The position numbers and the translations under genes are program-made. Of a DNA stretch of 64,000 nt, positions 1 through 7,192 are shown piece after piece; the stretch's first letter is position 1; the number at the start of each line of letters is the position of its first letter. Origin of the DNA: Pseudomonadota bacterium (lineage in GTDB: Bacteria; Myxococcota_A; UBA796; GCA-2862545); the NCBI GenBank assembly GCA_023954855.1, contig JAGSGY010000003.1:85076-149075 (forward strand), given 5' to 3'. The notes under the pieces were generated by a model, which worked only from the letters and a program-made list of their open reading frames with translations, was not told the DNA's origin and did no database searches.

Positions 1-624
1 CACCGCGTAGATGTCGCCGGCGGTGCCGCTATCCTCACCGAGGATACGCTCTGGAGCCATGTACCGCTCAGTGCCCATGCGGTGATGACCCGTCTCGGCT
101 TCGCGCGTCTCCATGTTGACGCTCGCGACGCCGAAGTCGAGCACCTTGATCTCGCCATCGGTGGTGAGACGGACGTTCGAGGGCTTGATGTCGCGGTGAA
201 CCACACCGAGGGTGCCCTCACCGCCATCTGGGGCATGGTAGGCGGCGTCGAGTGCCGCGCAGATCGCCGATGCGGCCTCAAGGGCGGCCGGCACCGGGAA
301 TCGGGTCTGCTGATGCTCCAGGGCCTCGATGACATGCTCCAGGTCGGCACCCGGAACGAAGTCCATGATGACCGCCCAGCGCTCCTCGAGCTGAACCAGA
401 TCGAGCACGGTGACGATGTGGCGATGCGACAGCCTGCCAAGAATGCGTGCCTCATCGCGAAACCGGCGTCCGGCGTCTGCCGTGCCTTCGAGACGCGTGT
501 GCAGGAGCTTGATGGCCACTCGCTTGCGAAACCCGGCGCCACTGTCCTGTTCAGCGAGAAACACCTCGCCGTACGCGCCGGCACCGATGCGCTCCTGCAG
601 ATGGAATCGACGTCCGTGGGCCAC
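1..624 (-). CDS. Ser/Thr protein kinase, N-terminal catalytic part (cut by window edge)
   Basis: The 208 visible codons carry most of a Hanks-type kinase domain: glycine loop GAGAYGEV (residues 14-21), ATP lysine in VAIKLL (K39), catalytic loop HRDIKPSN (D145), DFG (D163) and the activation-segment APE near 190-192. The reading frame is still open at base 1, so the rest of the catalytic domain and any sensor or membrane segment lie outside. Start chosen at a GTG 2 nt after the stop of the upstream lipoprotein gene, just before the first kinase strand; no strong Shine-Dalgarno is visible there, so translational coupling is likely. All catalytic residues seen are intact, so it should be active. 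Its substrate is unknown. Confidence 0.9.
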   Translation of the reverse strand, partial: MAHGRRFHLQERIGAGAYGEVFLAEQDSGAGFRKRVAIKLLHTRLEGTADAGRRFRDEARILGRLSHRHIVTVLDLVQLEERWAVIMDFVPGADLEHVIEALEHQQTRFPVPAALEAASAICAALDAAYHAPDGGEGTLGVVHRDIKPSNVRLTTDGEIKVLDFGVASVNMETREAETGHHRMGTERYMAPERILGEDSGTAGDIYAV

Positions 625-626
625 GT

Positions 627-1088
627 TCAGCGTGTCTCGTCGACGATGTCGTAGGCGATGATCGCCTCCCAGGCGGCGAACTCTGCGCCACCACCCACCG
701 GGCTGTCATAGTCCGAGTGGTTGTTCTGCTGCAGGCTCACGCGCAAGTGGACCTCGTTCGCGCTGTCGAGGTTCGGGCTGTCACCCGGGGCATGCGTGAC
801 CTGGTGGGAGAGAGCCTCGGGTGAGCCGATGTGTTCGTTCTCGAGCGAGATGTGGTAGTGGCCGACGCCGTCGATGGGCTCTGTACCGGCCAGATCGTGG
901 TCAAAGTCCATCCCGTCAATGTCGACCACCACGAGGAAGTCGATCGTTCCGTCCGCTTGCCGGATCAGCGGCTCATCTGCAGGGGGGTAGAGCAGTTCGA
1001 TCGACGGCTCGATCGCTGAGCCAAGGTCCACTGCATCCGGGGCAGGGCACGCCGCGAGCAGCGGCAGGGCTACGAAAAGGCTTCGCAT
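627..1088 (-). CDS. Putative lipoprotein of unknown function
   Basis: 153 residues starting with a lipoprotein signal: MRSLFVALPLLAACP, with a good lipobox (LAAC). The mature part is acidic and contains a strand-rich segment with FLVVVDIDGMDFDHD and several His/Asp residues (GVGHYHISLEN), which could bind metal; I do not recognise the family. The ATG was chosen because the signal peptide begins there although the frame stays open further upstream. It is immediately followed by the kinase gene, so the two are probably co-transcribed and the lipoprotein may act in the same envelope-sensing pathway (inference). A TAGAGC box lies about 34 nt upstream of the start. Confidence 0.72.
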   Translation of the reverse strand: MRSLFVALPLLAACPAPDAVDLGSAIEPSIELLYPPADEPLIRQADGTIDFLVVVDIDGMDFDHDLAGTEPIDGVGHYHISLENEHIGSPEALSHQVTHAPGDSPNLDSANEVHLRVSLQQNNHSDYDSPVGGGAEFAAWEAIIAYDIVDETR

Positions 1089-1182
1089 GTTTGGGCACTC
1101 CAAGACGCACATTCTCACACACGCTCTAGGCCGTCGCTGGCTTCGGATCGAGGGGAAGGGTAGAAACTTGGCCGGAGACGCA

Positions 1183-1632
1183 ATGACCACGCTTCGAGAC
1201 CTGCTTCGACTTCTTGTGAAAGGACGTCCCGACGGACTCCGACACCGGTGGGTCTGGCGATGGCTCAGGACCGCCGAACCCACAAACGAGGTCGACAGAG
1301 CGCCGGTCACGGCCACGTCGGAGGCAGGGCTCGGCGAGCTACTCTGTCGGCTCGACGATCTCGCGGACGGTGAGGTCATCGAGGTCATGGTGGACGGTCG
1401 GCCTCTCGCGGTGTGCCGCGTTGGCGATGACGTATTCGCGGTGGATGGCACCTGCCCGCATGCGGGGGGCGCTCTCGCGGACGGCCAACTGGAGGGAAGC
1501 GTTCTCACTTGCCAGAGCCATGGCTGGTCCTTCGACGTGGTGACCGGCGATTGCGAGATGGACGACGAAATGTGCGTAGAGCGCATCCCCACCGTCCTCT
1601 CGAATGGCGAAGTGCGCTTGATGGAGCAGTAG
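1183..1632 (+). CDS. Rieske [2Fe-2S] ferredoxin-type protein
   Basis: 149 residues with a C-terminal Rieske domain: CPHAGG supplies Cys91 and His93, CQSHGW supplies Cys110 and His113, the classical CxH...CxxH cluster ligands. The pattern (VFAVDGTCPHAGGAL, LTCQSHGWSFD) is that of small soluble Rieske ferredoxins and of NirD-like proteins. About 50 N-terminal residues precede the domain and are basic, without a convincing export signal. Start taken at the ATG of MTTLRDLL. It is a stand-alone gene, with no oxygenase or reductase partner beside it, so the electron-transfer partner cannot be deduced. The cluster-binding call is secure; the role is open. Confidence 0.85.
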   Translation: MTTLRDLLRLLVKGRPDGLRHRWVWRWLRTAEPTNEVDRAPVTATSEAGLGELLCRLDDLADGEVIEVMVDGRPLAVCRVGDDVFAVDGTCPHAGGALADGQLEGSVLTCQSHGWSFDVVTGDCEMDDEMCVERIPTVLSNGEVRLMEQ

Positions 1633-1741
1633 CCGCGCATTGGTCGTGCGAATCTGGACGCCGTCTGGCGGCGGGTTGGGCCAAAAAGTGTTGGCTGCTC
1701 CTGGCTAATTGAGTACCGTCTGAGGAGCTTGGAGGGAAGTG

Positions 1742-3085
1742 ATGGGCTCTGACCCGTCTTCCGTTTCGCCATCGCGCGAAGGGGCCGACCCAGGCCATGC
1801 CCGGTTGGCTTTGGAGTGTGTTGGCCCCGTCGATTCTGTGGTGCACCTTAGGGATGGCATCGTCGCCGACGTGCGTGGTCAGCTCGTACACACCCAAGCC
1901 GGTGCGACACTTGAGTCTCTGTTCGACCCATCCGAGTCTGCTGCCGTAGCCGTTGCCCTTGGTCGAGGGTTTGTGGGGGCGAACGATCGCGTCTGGCGCC
2001 TGGCGGATGGATGCCGCGCGCTGCTGACGGCCGAGAGGCTGCACGATCGTTGGTGCATTGGCTTCCGCGACGTCACGGCGCTCGAGGCGGTCCGTGGCGA
2101 GGAGCGAAGGAACGCTCAGTCTGCAGCGTTGGCGGCACTGGCTGCCTCTGTCGCCGCGGAGCTCGCCACGTCAGTGAACGTGGTCGAAGGGCGACTTGAG
2201 CTCGCGCTTGAGATGTACCCCGACCTTCCCCCCGGGCTGGTCACGCAGCTCAAGATCGCCCTCGCGCATACACGTGAGATTAGCGGCAATACGCGTGCGC
2301 TCCGATTGGTAGGGCATCAATCCCTGGCTACGACAGCGTCCACAGCTCTTCACACCCTTATGGAGGGGGCGTGGACGGCAGCGGCGCCCCGCATGAAGGG
2401 AGCAGAGCGTACGGGCAGCATCCTCAGCACCCTCCTTGTAGGTGCCGAGCAACAGCCACTCACCCGTGCGCTCATCCACCTGCTGGTCGTTCTCGCCGAT
2501 GAACCGAAGCGTGTCATTCACGTGGACGCGAAATCCGACGGCGACGGCGTGATGATGCGTCTGAAGAGGCCGGGAGCCACCCGGGGAGGCAACCCTTTTG
2601 GCGAGTCCAGGGGCTTCGCGTTTTCGGTCGCACGGGGCCTGATCGAAGGCCTCGGTGGCGGCGTTCAGGGCTCGATCGCCTCCGACTCGGTGACTCTGAC
2701 CCTTCGGCTTCCGCTCCCATCGAGAACTCGCGCTCGCGCGAGGCGAGGGGAGGAAAGGGTGCTCATTGTGGGGGCCCCAGAGCTGCCAGACGTGCTCGCG
2801 CCAGTCCTTGAGCCAGAGGGCTTCCATCTCGAGTGGGTCGCATCCGGGGACGAGGCGCTCGACCGTCTCGCCGGTGGTGGGCTAGCGGGCGTGGTCACCC
2901 AGTTGGTGCTTCCGGGCTGCTCCGGTGCCGCACTGGCGCGCCAGGTCGTGCGAGAAGGCGGCCCACCCGCGGTGATCCTCTGTCACGAGACCATGGCCTG
3001 TCTGCCGTCAAGGATCACGGTCCTCGCCCCGCCGGTGGCCCGTGGTCCGCTGCTTCGTGCGCTTGGGCGCCGGGTTCGTCCCTAG
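1742..3085 (+). CDS. Degenerate hybrid histidine kinase-like protein (pseudo-kinase plus pseudo-receiver)
   Basis: 447 residues laid out as a hybrid histidine kinase: a PAS-like N-terminus (about 20-115), a dimerisation-helix segment (about 125-190), an HATPase-like segment (about 235-325) with a G-box-like stretch (RGFAFSVARGLIEGLGGG) and a receiver-like domain (about 338-447). Key residues are missing. The H-box reads SVAAELATS, with Ala139 where the phospho-accepting His normally sits. The N-box region (ALIHLLVVLADEP) lacks its Asn. In the receiver the acidic pair is Gly-Ala and the phospho-acceptor Asp is Gln387 (GVVTQLVLPG). The ATG is preferred to the GTG 3 nt earlier because GGAGG lies 6 nt before it. 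Probably a non-phosphorylating scaffold or ligand-binding regulator. Confidence 0.75.
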   Translation: MGSDPSSVSPSREGADPGHARLALECVGPVDSVVHLRDGIVADVRGQLVHTQAGATLESLFDPSESAAVAVALGRGFVGANDRVWRLADGCRALLTAERLHDRWCIGFRDVTALEAVRGEERRNAQSAALAALAASVAAELATSVNVVEGRLELALEMYPDLPPGLVTQLKIALAHTREISGNTRALRLVGHQSLATTASTALHTLMEGAWTAAAPRMKGAERTGSILSTLLVGAEQQPLTRALIHLLVVLADEPKRVIHVDAKSDGDGVMMRLKRPGATRGGNPFGESRGFAFSVARGLIEGLGGGVQGSIASDSVTLTLRLPLPSRTRARARRGEERVLIVGAPELPDVLAPVLEPEGFHLEWVASGDEALDRLAGGGLAGVVTQLVLPGCSGAALARQVVREGGPPAVILCHETMACLPSRITVLAPPVARGPLLRALGRRVRP

Positions 3086-3104
3086 ACGGCCAAAGGCTGA
3101 GCAC

Positions 3105-3128
3105 AAAAAGCCCGCACGAAGCGGGCTT
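3105..3128 (-). terminator. Intrinsic terminator downstream of rpmB
   Basis: Perfect 8-bp stem AAGCCCGC / GCGGGCTT with a 5-nt loop; on the minus strand the stem runs into a T tract. It lies 33 nt beyond the rpmB stop codon, and also between the converging ends of the pseudo-kinase gene and rpmB, so it may serve both directions. Confidence 0.8.
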
Positions 3129-3160
3129 GAGGTGGCAGGCTCAATGAGCTGCTCTCGACG

Positions 3161-3397
3161 CTAGAAGCGTGCGAGGTCCAGGCCAGACTGCTCGGCGAAG
3201 ACCGAGAGGCCCTTCTTGTCGATGGTGCGAAGCGCACGGGTCGACAGACGAAGCGTCACGAAACGCTCGCCCTCTTCCCACCAGACGCGCTTGCGCTGCA
3301 GGTTGGGCAGCTGACGCTTCTTGGTCTTGATGTTGGAGTGGGAGACCTTGTTCGCGACGTTGGGACGCTTACCGGTCAGGATGCACTTGCGGGCCAT
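3161..3397 (-). CDS. rpmB: 50S ribosomal protein bL28
   Basis: 78 residues, full length for bL28. The typical start MARKCILTGKRP is followed by NVANKVSHSNIKTKKR and RLSTRALRTIDKKG. The CxxC zinc pairs found in some L28 versions are absent; only Cys5 is present, so this is the zinc-independent form. It belongs to the large ribosomal subunit. It is monocistronic here, with rpmG not adjacent, and ends at a strong terminator. A leader of about 110 nt separates it from the next upstream gene, so it probably has its own promoter. Confidence 0.95.
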   Translation of the reverse strand: MARKCILTGKRPNVANKVSHSNIKTKKRQLPNLQRKRVWWEEGERFVTLRLSTRALRTIDKKGLSVFAEQSGLDLARF

Positions 3398-3515
3398 GGT
3401 GTGCTCCGTGAGGGAGTCCGCTGCAGGCGGACAGCCAGACAGGGAATACGAAAGTGAAGACGTCGGCGATTAACGGGCCGACGCCAACGACGCAAGGCAC
3501 CAGACGACGAAGACT

Positions 3516-3683
3516 CTAGAGGTGGAAGTCGATGTCGGCACCGCCACGCTCGCGGTCTTCCGGTCGCTCATCGCGGTCCGGACCAGTCGGCATGGGTCGG
3601 TCGTGCCGAAGTGGCTGCCGCTCGTCGCGTCGTGCGCGCTCACGGTCTCGGCGGATGCGTTCGATAATGAAGGCGTCGAGCAT
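3516..3683 (-). CDS. Small conserved charged protein (55 aa)
   Basis: Begins MLDAFIIERIRRDRERARRD and is almost entirely Arg/Glu/Asp afterwards, ending ADIDFHL. Short proteins with the MLDAFIIExIRRxRE start are, as I recall, common in myxobacterial genomes, but no function is known to me. The start is fixed by GGGAGG 6 nt before the ATG; upstream codons in the same frame look non-coding. It is predicted to be soluble, helical and highly charged. Divergent Arg-rich composition downstream of the first 15 residues suggests only the N-terminal helix is under strong constraint. Confidence 0.6.
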   Translation of the reverse strand: MLDAFIIERIRRDRERARRDERQPLRHDRPMPTGPDRDERPEDRERGGADIDFHL

Positions 3684-3725
3684 GTGTGCCTCCCTTCCTA
3701 TGTAGAGAATAGACACCCTTTGAAC

Positions 3726-3741
3726 ACCCGACAAGTCGGGT
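3726..3741. other. Short inverted repeat between two minus-strand genes
   Basis: ACCCGAC AA GTCGGGT, a 7-bp stem with a minimal loop, lies between the stop of the DUF2520-type gene and the start of the small charged protein. No T tract follows on either strand, so it is a weak terminator candidate or a protein-binding site. Confidence 0.3.
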
Positions 3742-3746
3742 TGCTG

Positions 3747-4508
3747 TCACTTACCTGGACTCTTGTTCGACCCTAGGGTTTCACCGACTGGCTCTTTTGC
3801 ACGGATCAACGCCTCGGCGCGGCGGGTGAGCGCTTCGTAGATCCCCAGCTGGTCGAGAAGGCCAAATTCTGCGAGGGCCTGTCGGTGCGCGGCGATGACC
3901 GCGTGATCACCGCGGGCAACAGGTCCGGTGAGGCTTGCCATCGGATCGTCGCCAGCGTTGGCGAGCGAACGAAGTGCAAGCGGCGCGAGGATGCCGGGTG
4001 CGTCGTCTGCTGGAACCCCCGCCGCCGTGAGGATCGCACTCGCCTCTGCGAGCAGCACGGTCGCAAAGTTCCCCGCCATGACCGCGGCGGCATGGTAGAG
4101 GCGCCGATCTCCGGGAACGACGATGGGGCGCATGCCTAGGCGCTTTGCAATGTCGTCGCCCAGTGAGACTGCCTTGGGATCGCCCGCAAGCGCTGCAGGC
4201 ACGCCCGCGAGATCAGGCAACGCGTGAGGTCCAGGGAAGGTCATGAGTGGGTGGAAGCTTCCCGCAGGCCGATGCGGCCGGAGCACCTCGAATGCGGTGG
4301 CTCCAGAGGTGTGCAGTGCGATCAGCCCGGGAGGCAGGCCGCGAGACGCCTCTGCGATGGCATCGTCGGGAACAGTGAGAAGCACTCCGTCCGCAGCTGG
4401 TGGGATTGGAGTGTCGCGACCGAGCAAAGAGACGCCCACTCCAGCTTGTTCGAGGAGAATGGCGAGTGAACGGCCTAGGCGGCCGGGTCCGAGAATGGCG
4501 ACATGCAT
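3747..4508 (-). CDS. Rossmann-fold / DUF2520-type NAD(P)-binding protein
   Basis: 253 residues. N-terminal Rossmann motif MHVAILGPGRLGRSLA, then a ProC-like segment (ADGVLLTVPDDAIAEAS, HTSGATAFEVL, GSFHPLMTF) and a helical C-terminal part matching the DUF2520 arrangement (YHAAAVMAGNFATVLLAEA). Proteins of this type resemble ketopantoate or pyrroline-5-carboxylate reductases; the substrate is not known. In some genomes they neighbour pantothenate genes, but not here. The ATG was chosen because the nucleotide-binding strand starts at residue 3. A TGCTAGAGC promoter-like box ends 7 nt before the ATG, suggesting a leaderless or almost leaderless mRNA. Confidence 0.82.
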   Translation of the reverse strand: MHVAILGPGRLGRSLAILLEQAGVGVSLLGRDTPIPPAADGVLLTVPDDAIAEASRGLPPGLIALHTSGATAFEVLRPHRPAGSFHPLMTFPGPHALPDLAGVPAALAGDPKAVSLGDDIAKRLGMRPIVVPGDRRLYHAAAVMAGNFATVLLAEASAILTAAGVPADDAPGILAPLALRSLANAGDDPMASLTGPVARGDHAVIAAHRQALAEFGLLDQLGIYEALTRRAEALIRAKEPVGETLGSNKSPGK

Positions 4509-4515
4509 GGGTGAG

Positions 4516-4524
4516 GCTCTAGCA
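4516..4524 (-). promoter_or_regulatory. Extended -10-like box TGCTAGAGC for the DUF2520-type gene
   Basis: On the minus strand TGC precedes TAGAGC, 7 nt before the start codon at 4508. The spacing would put the transcript start at or next to the ATG. No convincing -35 hexamer lies 17 nt upstream. The same TGCTAGnn(T/C) box recurs before several other genes in this window. Confidence 0.45.
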
Positions 4525-4585
4525 CGTGCGGTGGAGGCGTCTTTGAGACCATTCCATACGCATGCGTAGGGTTCGCTGTCGATCG

Positions 4586-4594
4586 TGCTAGCGT
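4586..4594 (+). promoter_or_regulatory. Extended -10-like box TGCTAGCGT for the crotonase gene
   Basis: TGC plus TAGCGT lies 17 nt before the TTG start at 4612. It faces away from the matching minus-strand box at 4516-4524, so the two form a compact divergent promoter pair. No clear -35 hexamer. Confidence 0.45.
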
Positions 4595-4611
4595 TTACCT
4601 GTGGAGGCACC

Positions 4612-5385
4612 TTGGCCCTTGTACTGACGCAGACGGAAGATGGCGTATGCACACTCACCCTCAACCGCCCCGAGCGACGCAACGCACTGTCCTCTGGCCT
4701 TATCGACGCCATTCACGCCGGCCTTGACGATGCGGAGGCCGACACCGAGGTGCGCGCGATCGTGCTCACCGGCGCTGGAAAGGGGTTCTGCGCTGGCGGC
4801 GACCTCGCGGGAGGCATGGCTGGCAAAGCCTTTCTAGAAGGGCACCGCTCACGAGGTCGGTACGCGGAGTTGCTTGGACGCATTCCACGCTGCGAGAAGC
4901 CGGTTGTGGCCGCCGTCAACGGCGACGCGCTCGGCGGTGGCCTCGGGCTGGTCGCGGCCTGTGACCTCGCGATCGCGGATCCGCGTGCGCGGTTGGGCAC
5001 ACCCGAGATCAAGGTCGGTCTGTTTCCGTGGATCATTCTCGCGCCGCTGCAGCGCCACGTCGGTCGCAAGGCTCTGATGGAGCTCGTCCTTACCGGCGAG
5101 CGCGTCTCTGCCGACCGGGCGCTCGAGCTTGGACTGCTCAATCGCTTGAGTGAGGAGGGCCAAGCACTTGCGGACGCTCAGGCACTGGCCCGGGTCGTAG
5201 CCAGTCGCTCGCCCGCGATTGTCGCCCTCGGAAAGAACGCGTTCGCTCGGGTGGCGGACATGGCCTACGATGATGCTCTTGCGTACCTGCACACGCAGCT
5301 GACCGTGAACCTCCTCACCGAGGACGCCGCCGAGGGTATCGGGGCGTTCTTACAGAAGCGGGAGCCCAATTGGAAAGGCCGGTGA
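4612..5385 (+). CDS. Enoyl-CoA hydratase/isomerase (crotonase) family protein
   Basis: 257 residues of the crotonase fold: LNRPERRNALSSGLIDAI near the start, oxyanion-hole motif GKGFCAGGDL, then NGDALGGGLGLVAACDL and GTPEIKVGLFP. The first catalytic Glu of classical hydratases (GGGCE) is Gly here, while the second (in PEI) is kept; such variants occur in several branched-chain and isoprenoid hydratases, so the exact acyl-CoA substrate cannot be given. TTG at 4612 is preferred because GTGGAGG lies just before it; a GTG 27 nt upstream is the alternative but overlaps the promoter-like box. Its stop overlaps the start of the next gene, so both are probably translated together. Confidence 0.88.
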   Translation: MALVLTQTEDGVCTLTLNRPERRNALSSGLIDAIHAGLDDAEADTEVRAIVLTGAGKGFCAGGDLAGGMAGKAFLEGHRSRGRYAELLGRIPRCEKPVVAAVNGDALGGGLGLVAACDLAIADPRARLGTPEIKVGLFPWIILAPLQRHVGRKALMELVLTGERVSADRALELGLLNRLSEEGQALADAQALARVVASRSPAIVALGKNAFARVADMAYDDALAYLHTQLTVNLLTEDAAEGIGAFLQKREPNWKGR

Positions 5386-6719
5386 TCAAGCGCGTTCTCA
5401 TCGCAAACCGCGGCGAGATCGCACGGCGCCTCATTCAGTTCTTCAAGGATCGCGACATCGAGACGGTCGCGGTGTTCTCCGAGCCCGACGTTGACCAACC
5501 CTGGGTTGAGGAGGCCGACTACGCGGTCTACTTGAACGGGCGCACGGTGGCCGAGACCTACCTAAATGCGGATCGAGTTGTCGCGGCGGCAATGGATTCG
5601 GCCGTAGATGCCATCCATCCCGGGTATTGCTTTCTTGCCGATCGGCCCGAGTTCTACGCCCTGACGGACGCCGCGAATCTGTTCGTGTACGGCGCAGGAA
5701 GCTCGTTGCTGTCGGTTGCCGGGGACCGCTTGGCCGTTCGAGAGGCGGGCCGTGAGCTCGGGCTCGACGTGGTTCCTGGTTCGGATGTGCTCACCAACGA
5801 GAGCGACCTGGTTGCCGAGGCCGTCGCGGTGGGCTTTCCGCTCTACGTTAAGGCCCAGCACTCCAGTCGGGCTCGGCGTGTTGAGGCCCTCCAAGACCTC
5901 CCGGCCGCCCTCACGAGCATGCAGGAAGAGAAGCTCGATGGGCTATTTCTCGAGCGCGCCATCGATCGACTTCGCTACGTAAGCGTCGTGGTCGTGGGCG
6001 ATGACGAGATCGGCTCCATGCCCCTCGGCGCCGTAGAGTCTTCGGTTCGGGTGCGGCAGCAAACCTGGGTCGAAGAGCTGGGTCCAGAGGTTGTCGAAGG
6101 GGACCTAGGCTTGGGCCTACAGGGAGCCTCGGTAGCGCTCGCAGACCAGCTCGAGTGGCGCGGCGTGGGTCGCGTTCGTTGGGCCCTTTCAGGGGGGACA
6201 GCCTTTCTTATTGGCTTCACCCCGCGTCTTCCTACTGGCTACTCGCTCACCGAGGCCGTTCATGGACTTGACCTACTCGAGGTCCAGCTGAACACGATCA
6301 ACGGCCAGCACCTTGGGTGGGGGCACCTCGACACGCAGCCCACCCGACAGGGACTGCAGCTTCGCCTCATCCATGGCGATGCCGACGGTGTGCGGACCGA
6401 GGGCACCCTCTCGAACTTCACGCTTCCCCAGTCCGAGGGGGGACTGCTGGTCGAGACGGGACTTGAGGCCGGCCTGCTCTTGGGGCCGGACACCGAGCCC
6501 TTGCTCGCCAAGATCACGGTCCTCGCCCCGACGCGTCAAGCGGCCATCGTCAAGGCACGCTCTGCGCTCGCCAAGGTCGAAGTCGAAGGGGTGGCGAGCA
6601 ACCTCGAAGCGCTGCACGCGCTGCTCGAGGACATGGCGTACTGGGAGGGCGAGGTGGATCTCGACACGCTCCCTCGCATTCTCCGCGGCCTTTCAGAGGG
6701 ATCTGCCGCCGCGACCTGA
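5382..6719 (+). CDS. Biotin carboxylase-fold protein lacking catalytic residues (pseudo-biotin carboxylase)
   Basis: 445 residues, collinear with the genuine biotin carboxylase at 29221-30570 from KRVLIANRGEIARRL to LDLLEVQL. Judged against that protein and E. coli AccC numbering, K116 is Arg, the glycine-rich ATP loop is HSSRARRVE, K238 is Thr, E276 is Arg, E288 is Gly, N290 is Thr and E296 is Gly. Equivalents of K159, R292 and R338 remain. ATP use and bicarbonate chemistry therefore look impossible. The frame is intact over full length, so this is a retained protein and not a decaying gene. GTG start forms a GTGA overlap with the crotonase stop and follows GGAAAGG. It may be an acyl-CoA carboxylase regulator or scaffold. 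Confidence 0.78.
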   Translation: MIKRVLIANRGEIARRLIQFFKDRDIETVAVFSEPDVDQPWVEEADYAVYLNGRTVAETYLNADRVVAAAMDSAVDAIHPGYCFLADRPEFYALTDAANLFVYGAGSSLLSVAGDRLAVREAGRELGLDVVPGSDVLTNESDLVAEAVAVGFPLYVKAQHSSRARRVEALQDLPAALTSMQEEKLDGLFLERAIDRLRYVSVVVVGDDEIGSMPLGAVESSVRVRQQTWVEELGPEVVEGDLGLGLQGASVALADQLEWRGVGRVRWALSGGTAFLIGFTPRLPTGYSLTEAVHGLDLLEVQLNTINGQHLGWGHLDTQPTRQGLQLRLIHGDADGVRTEGTLSNFTLPQSEGGLLVETGLEAGLLLGPDTEPLLAKITVLAPTRQAAIVKARSALAKVEVEGVASNLEALHALLEDMAYWEGEVDLDTLPRILRGLSEGSAAAT

Positions 6720-6808
6720 CGCGATGCGGAACGCGACGATGGGCTGACCGCGTTGCGGACAAGCGCTCTGCTGGGCTATGTCGGCGCTTTCCGCTGCGAC
6801 ATGCCGTC

Positions 6809-7192
6809 GTGGCCAGACTGGAGGCTTCGTTGCGAAGCTACCGTCCAAAGCGTGTCGGCGAGATGATCTTCCGCGAGCTGGCCATGCGCCTGCGAACCGA
6901 GGTCAAGGATGACCGGGTAGGAGACATCTCCATCACCCGCGTTGAAGTCAACCGCGACCTCTCGCGAGCGACCATCTTCTTCCTGCCGCTCGGAGGCGGC
7001 GCGGTCACCGACGACATCGAAGACGGTCTGGTCGAGGCTGCCAAGCAGCTCCGGGGCCCGATCGGTCGCGAGCTTCGCCTGCGCCACGCGCCCGAGCTCG
7101 TCTTCGTCGAAGATACCGAGCACGACAAGGCCCTTCGGGTTGCGTCCCTGCTCGACCAGATCGCCAACGAGCGTGGCGAGGGCCGAGAGTGA
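6809..7192 (+). CDS. rbfA: 30S ribosome-binding factor A
   Basis: 127 residues, close to the usual RbfA length. The core reads RPKRVGEMIFRELAMRLR, then ISITRVEVNRDLSRATIFF and a C-terminal RHAPELVFVEDTE, which are the KH-like fold positions of the family. RbfA helps 16S rRNA maturation and cold adaptation. The start is a GTG 10 codons before the conserved RPKRV; a later ATG would cut into the first helix. Its stop overlaps truB by 4 nt, the common rbfA-truB coupling. The usual upstream infB is not next to it; roughly 90 non-coding nt separate it from the pseudo-biotin carboxylase. Confidence 0.93.
   Translation: MARLEASLRSYRPKRVGEMIFRELAMRLRTEVKDDRVGDISITRVEVNRDLSRATIFFLPLGGGAVTDDIEDGLVEAAKQLRGPIGRELRLRHAPELVFVEDTEHDKALRVASLLDQIANERGEGRE

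Noticed and set aside
1089..1772. Upstream extension of the lipoprotein frame at 627-1088
   Set aside because: Arg/Ser-rich, antisense to the Rieske gene, and the lipoprotein signal begins at 1088.
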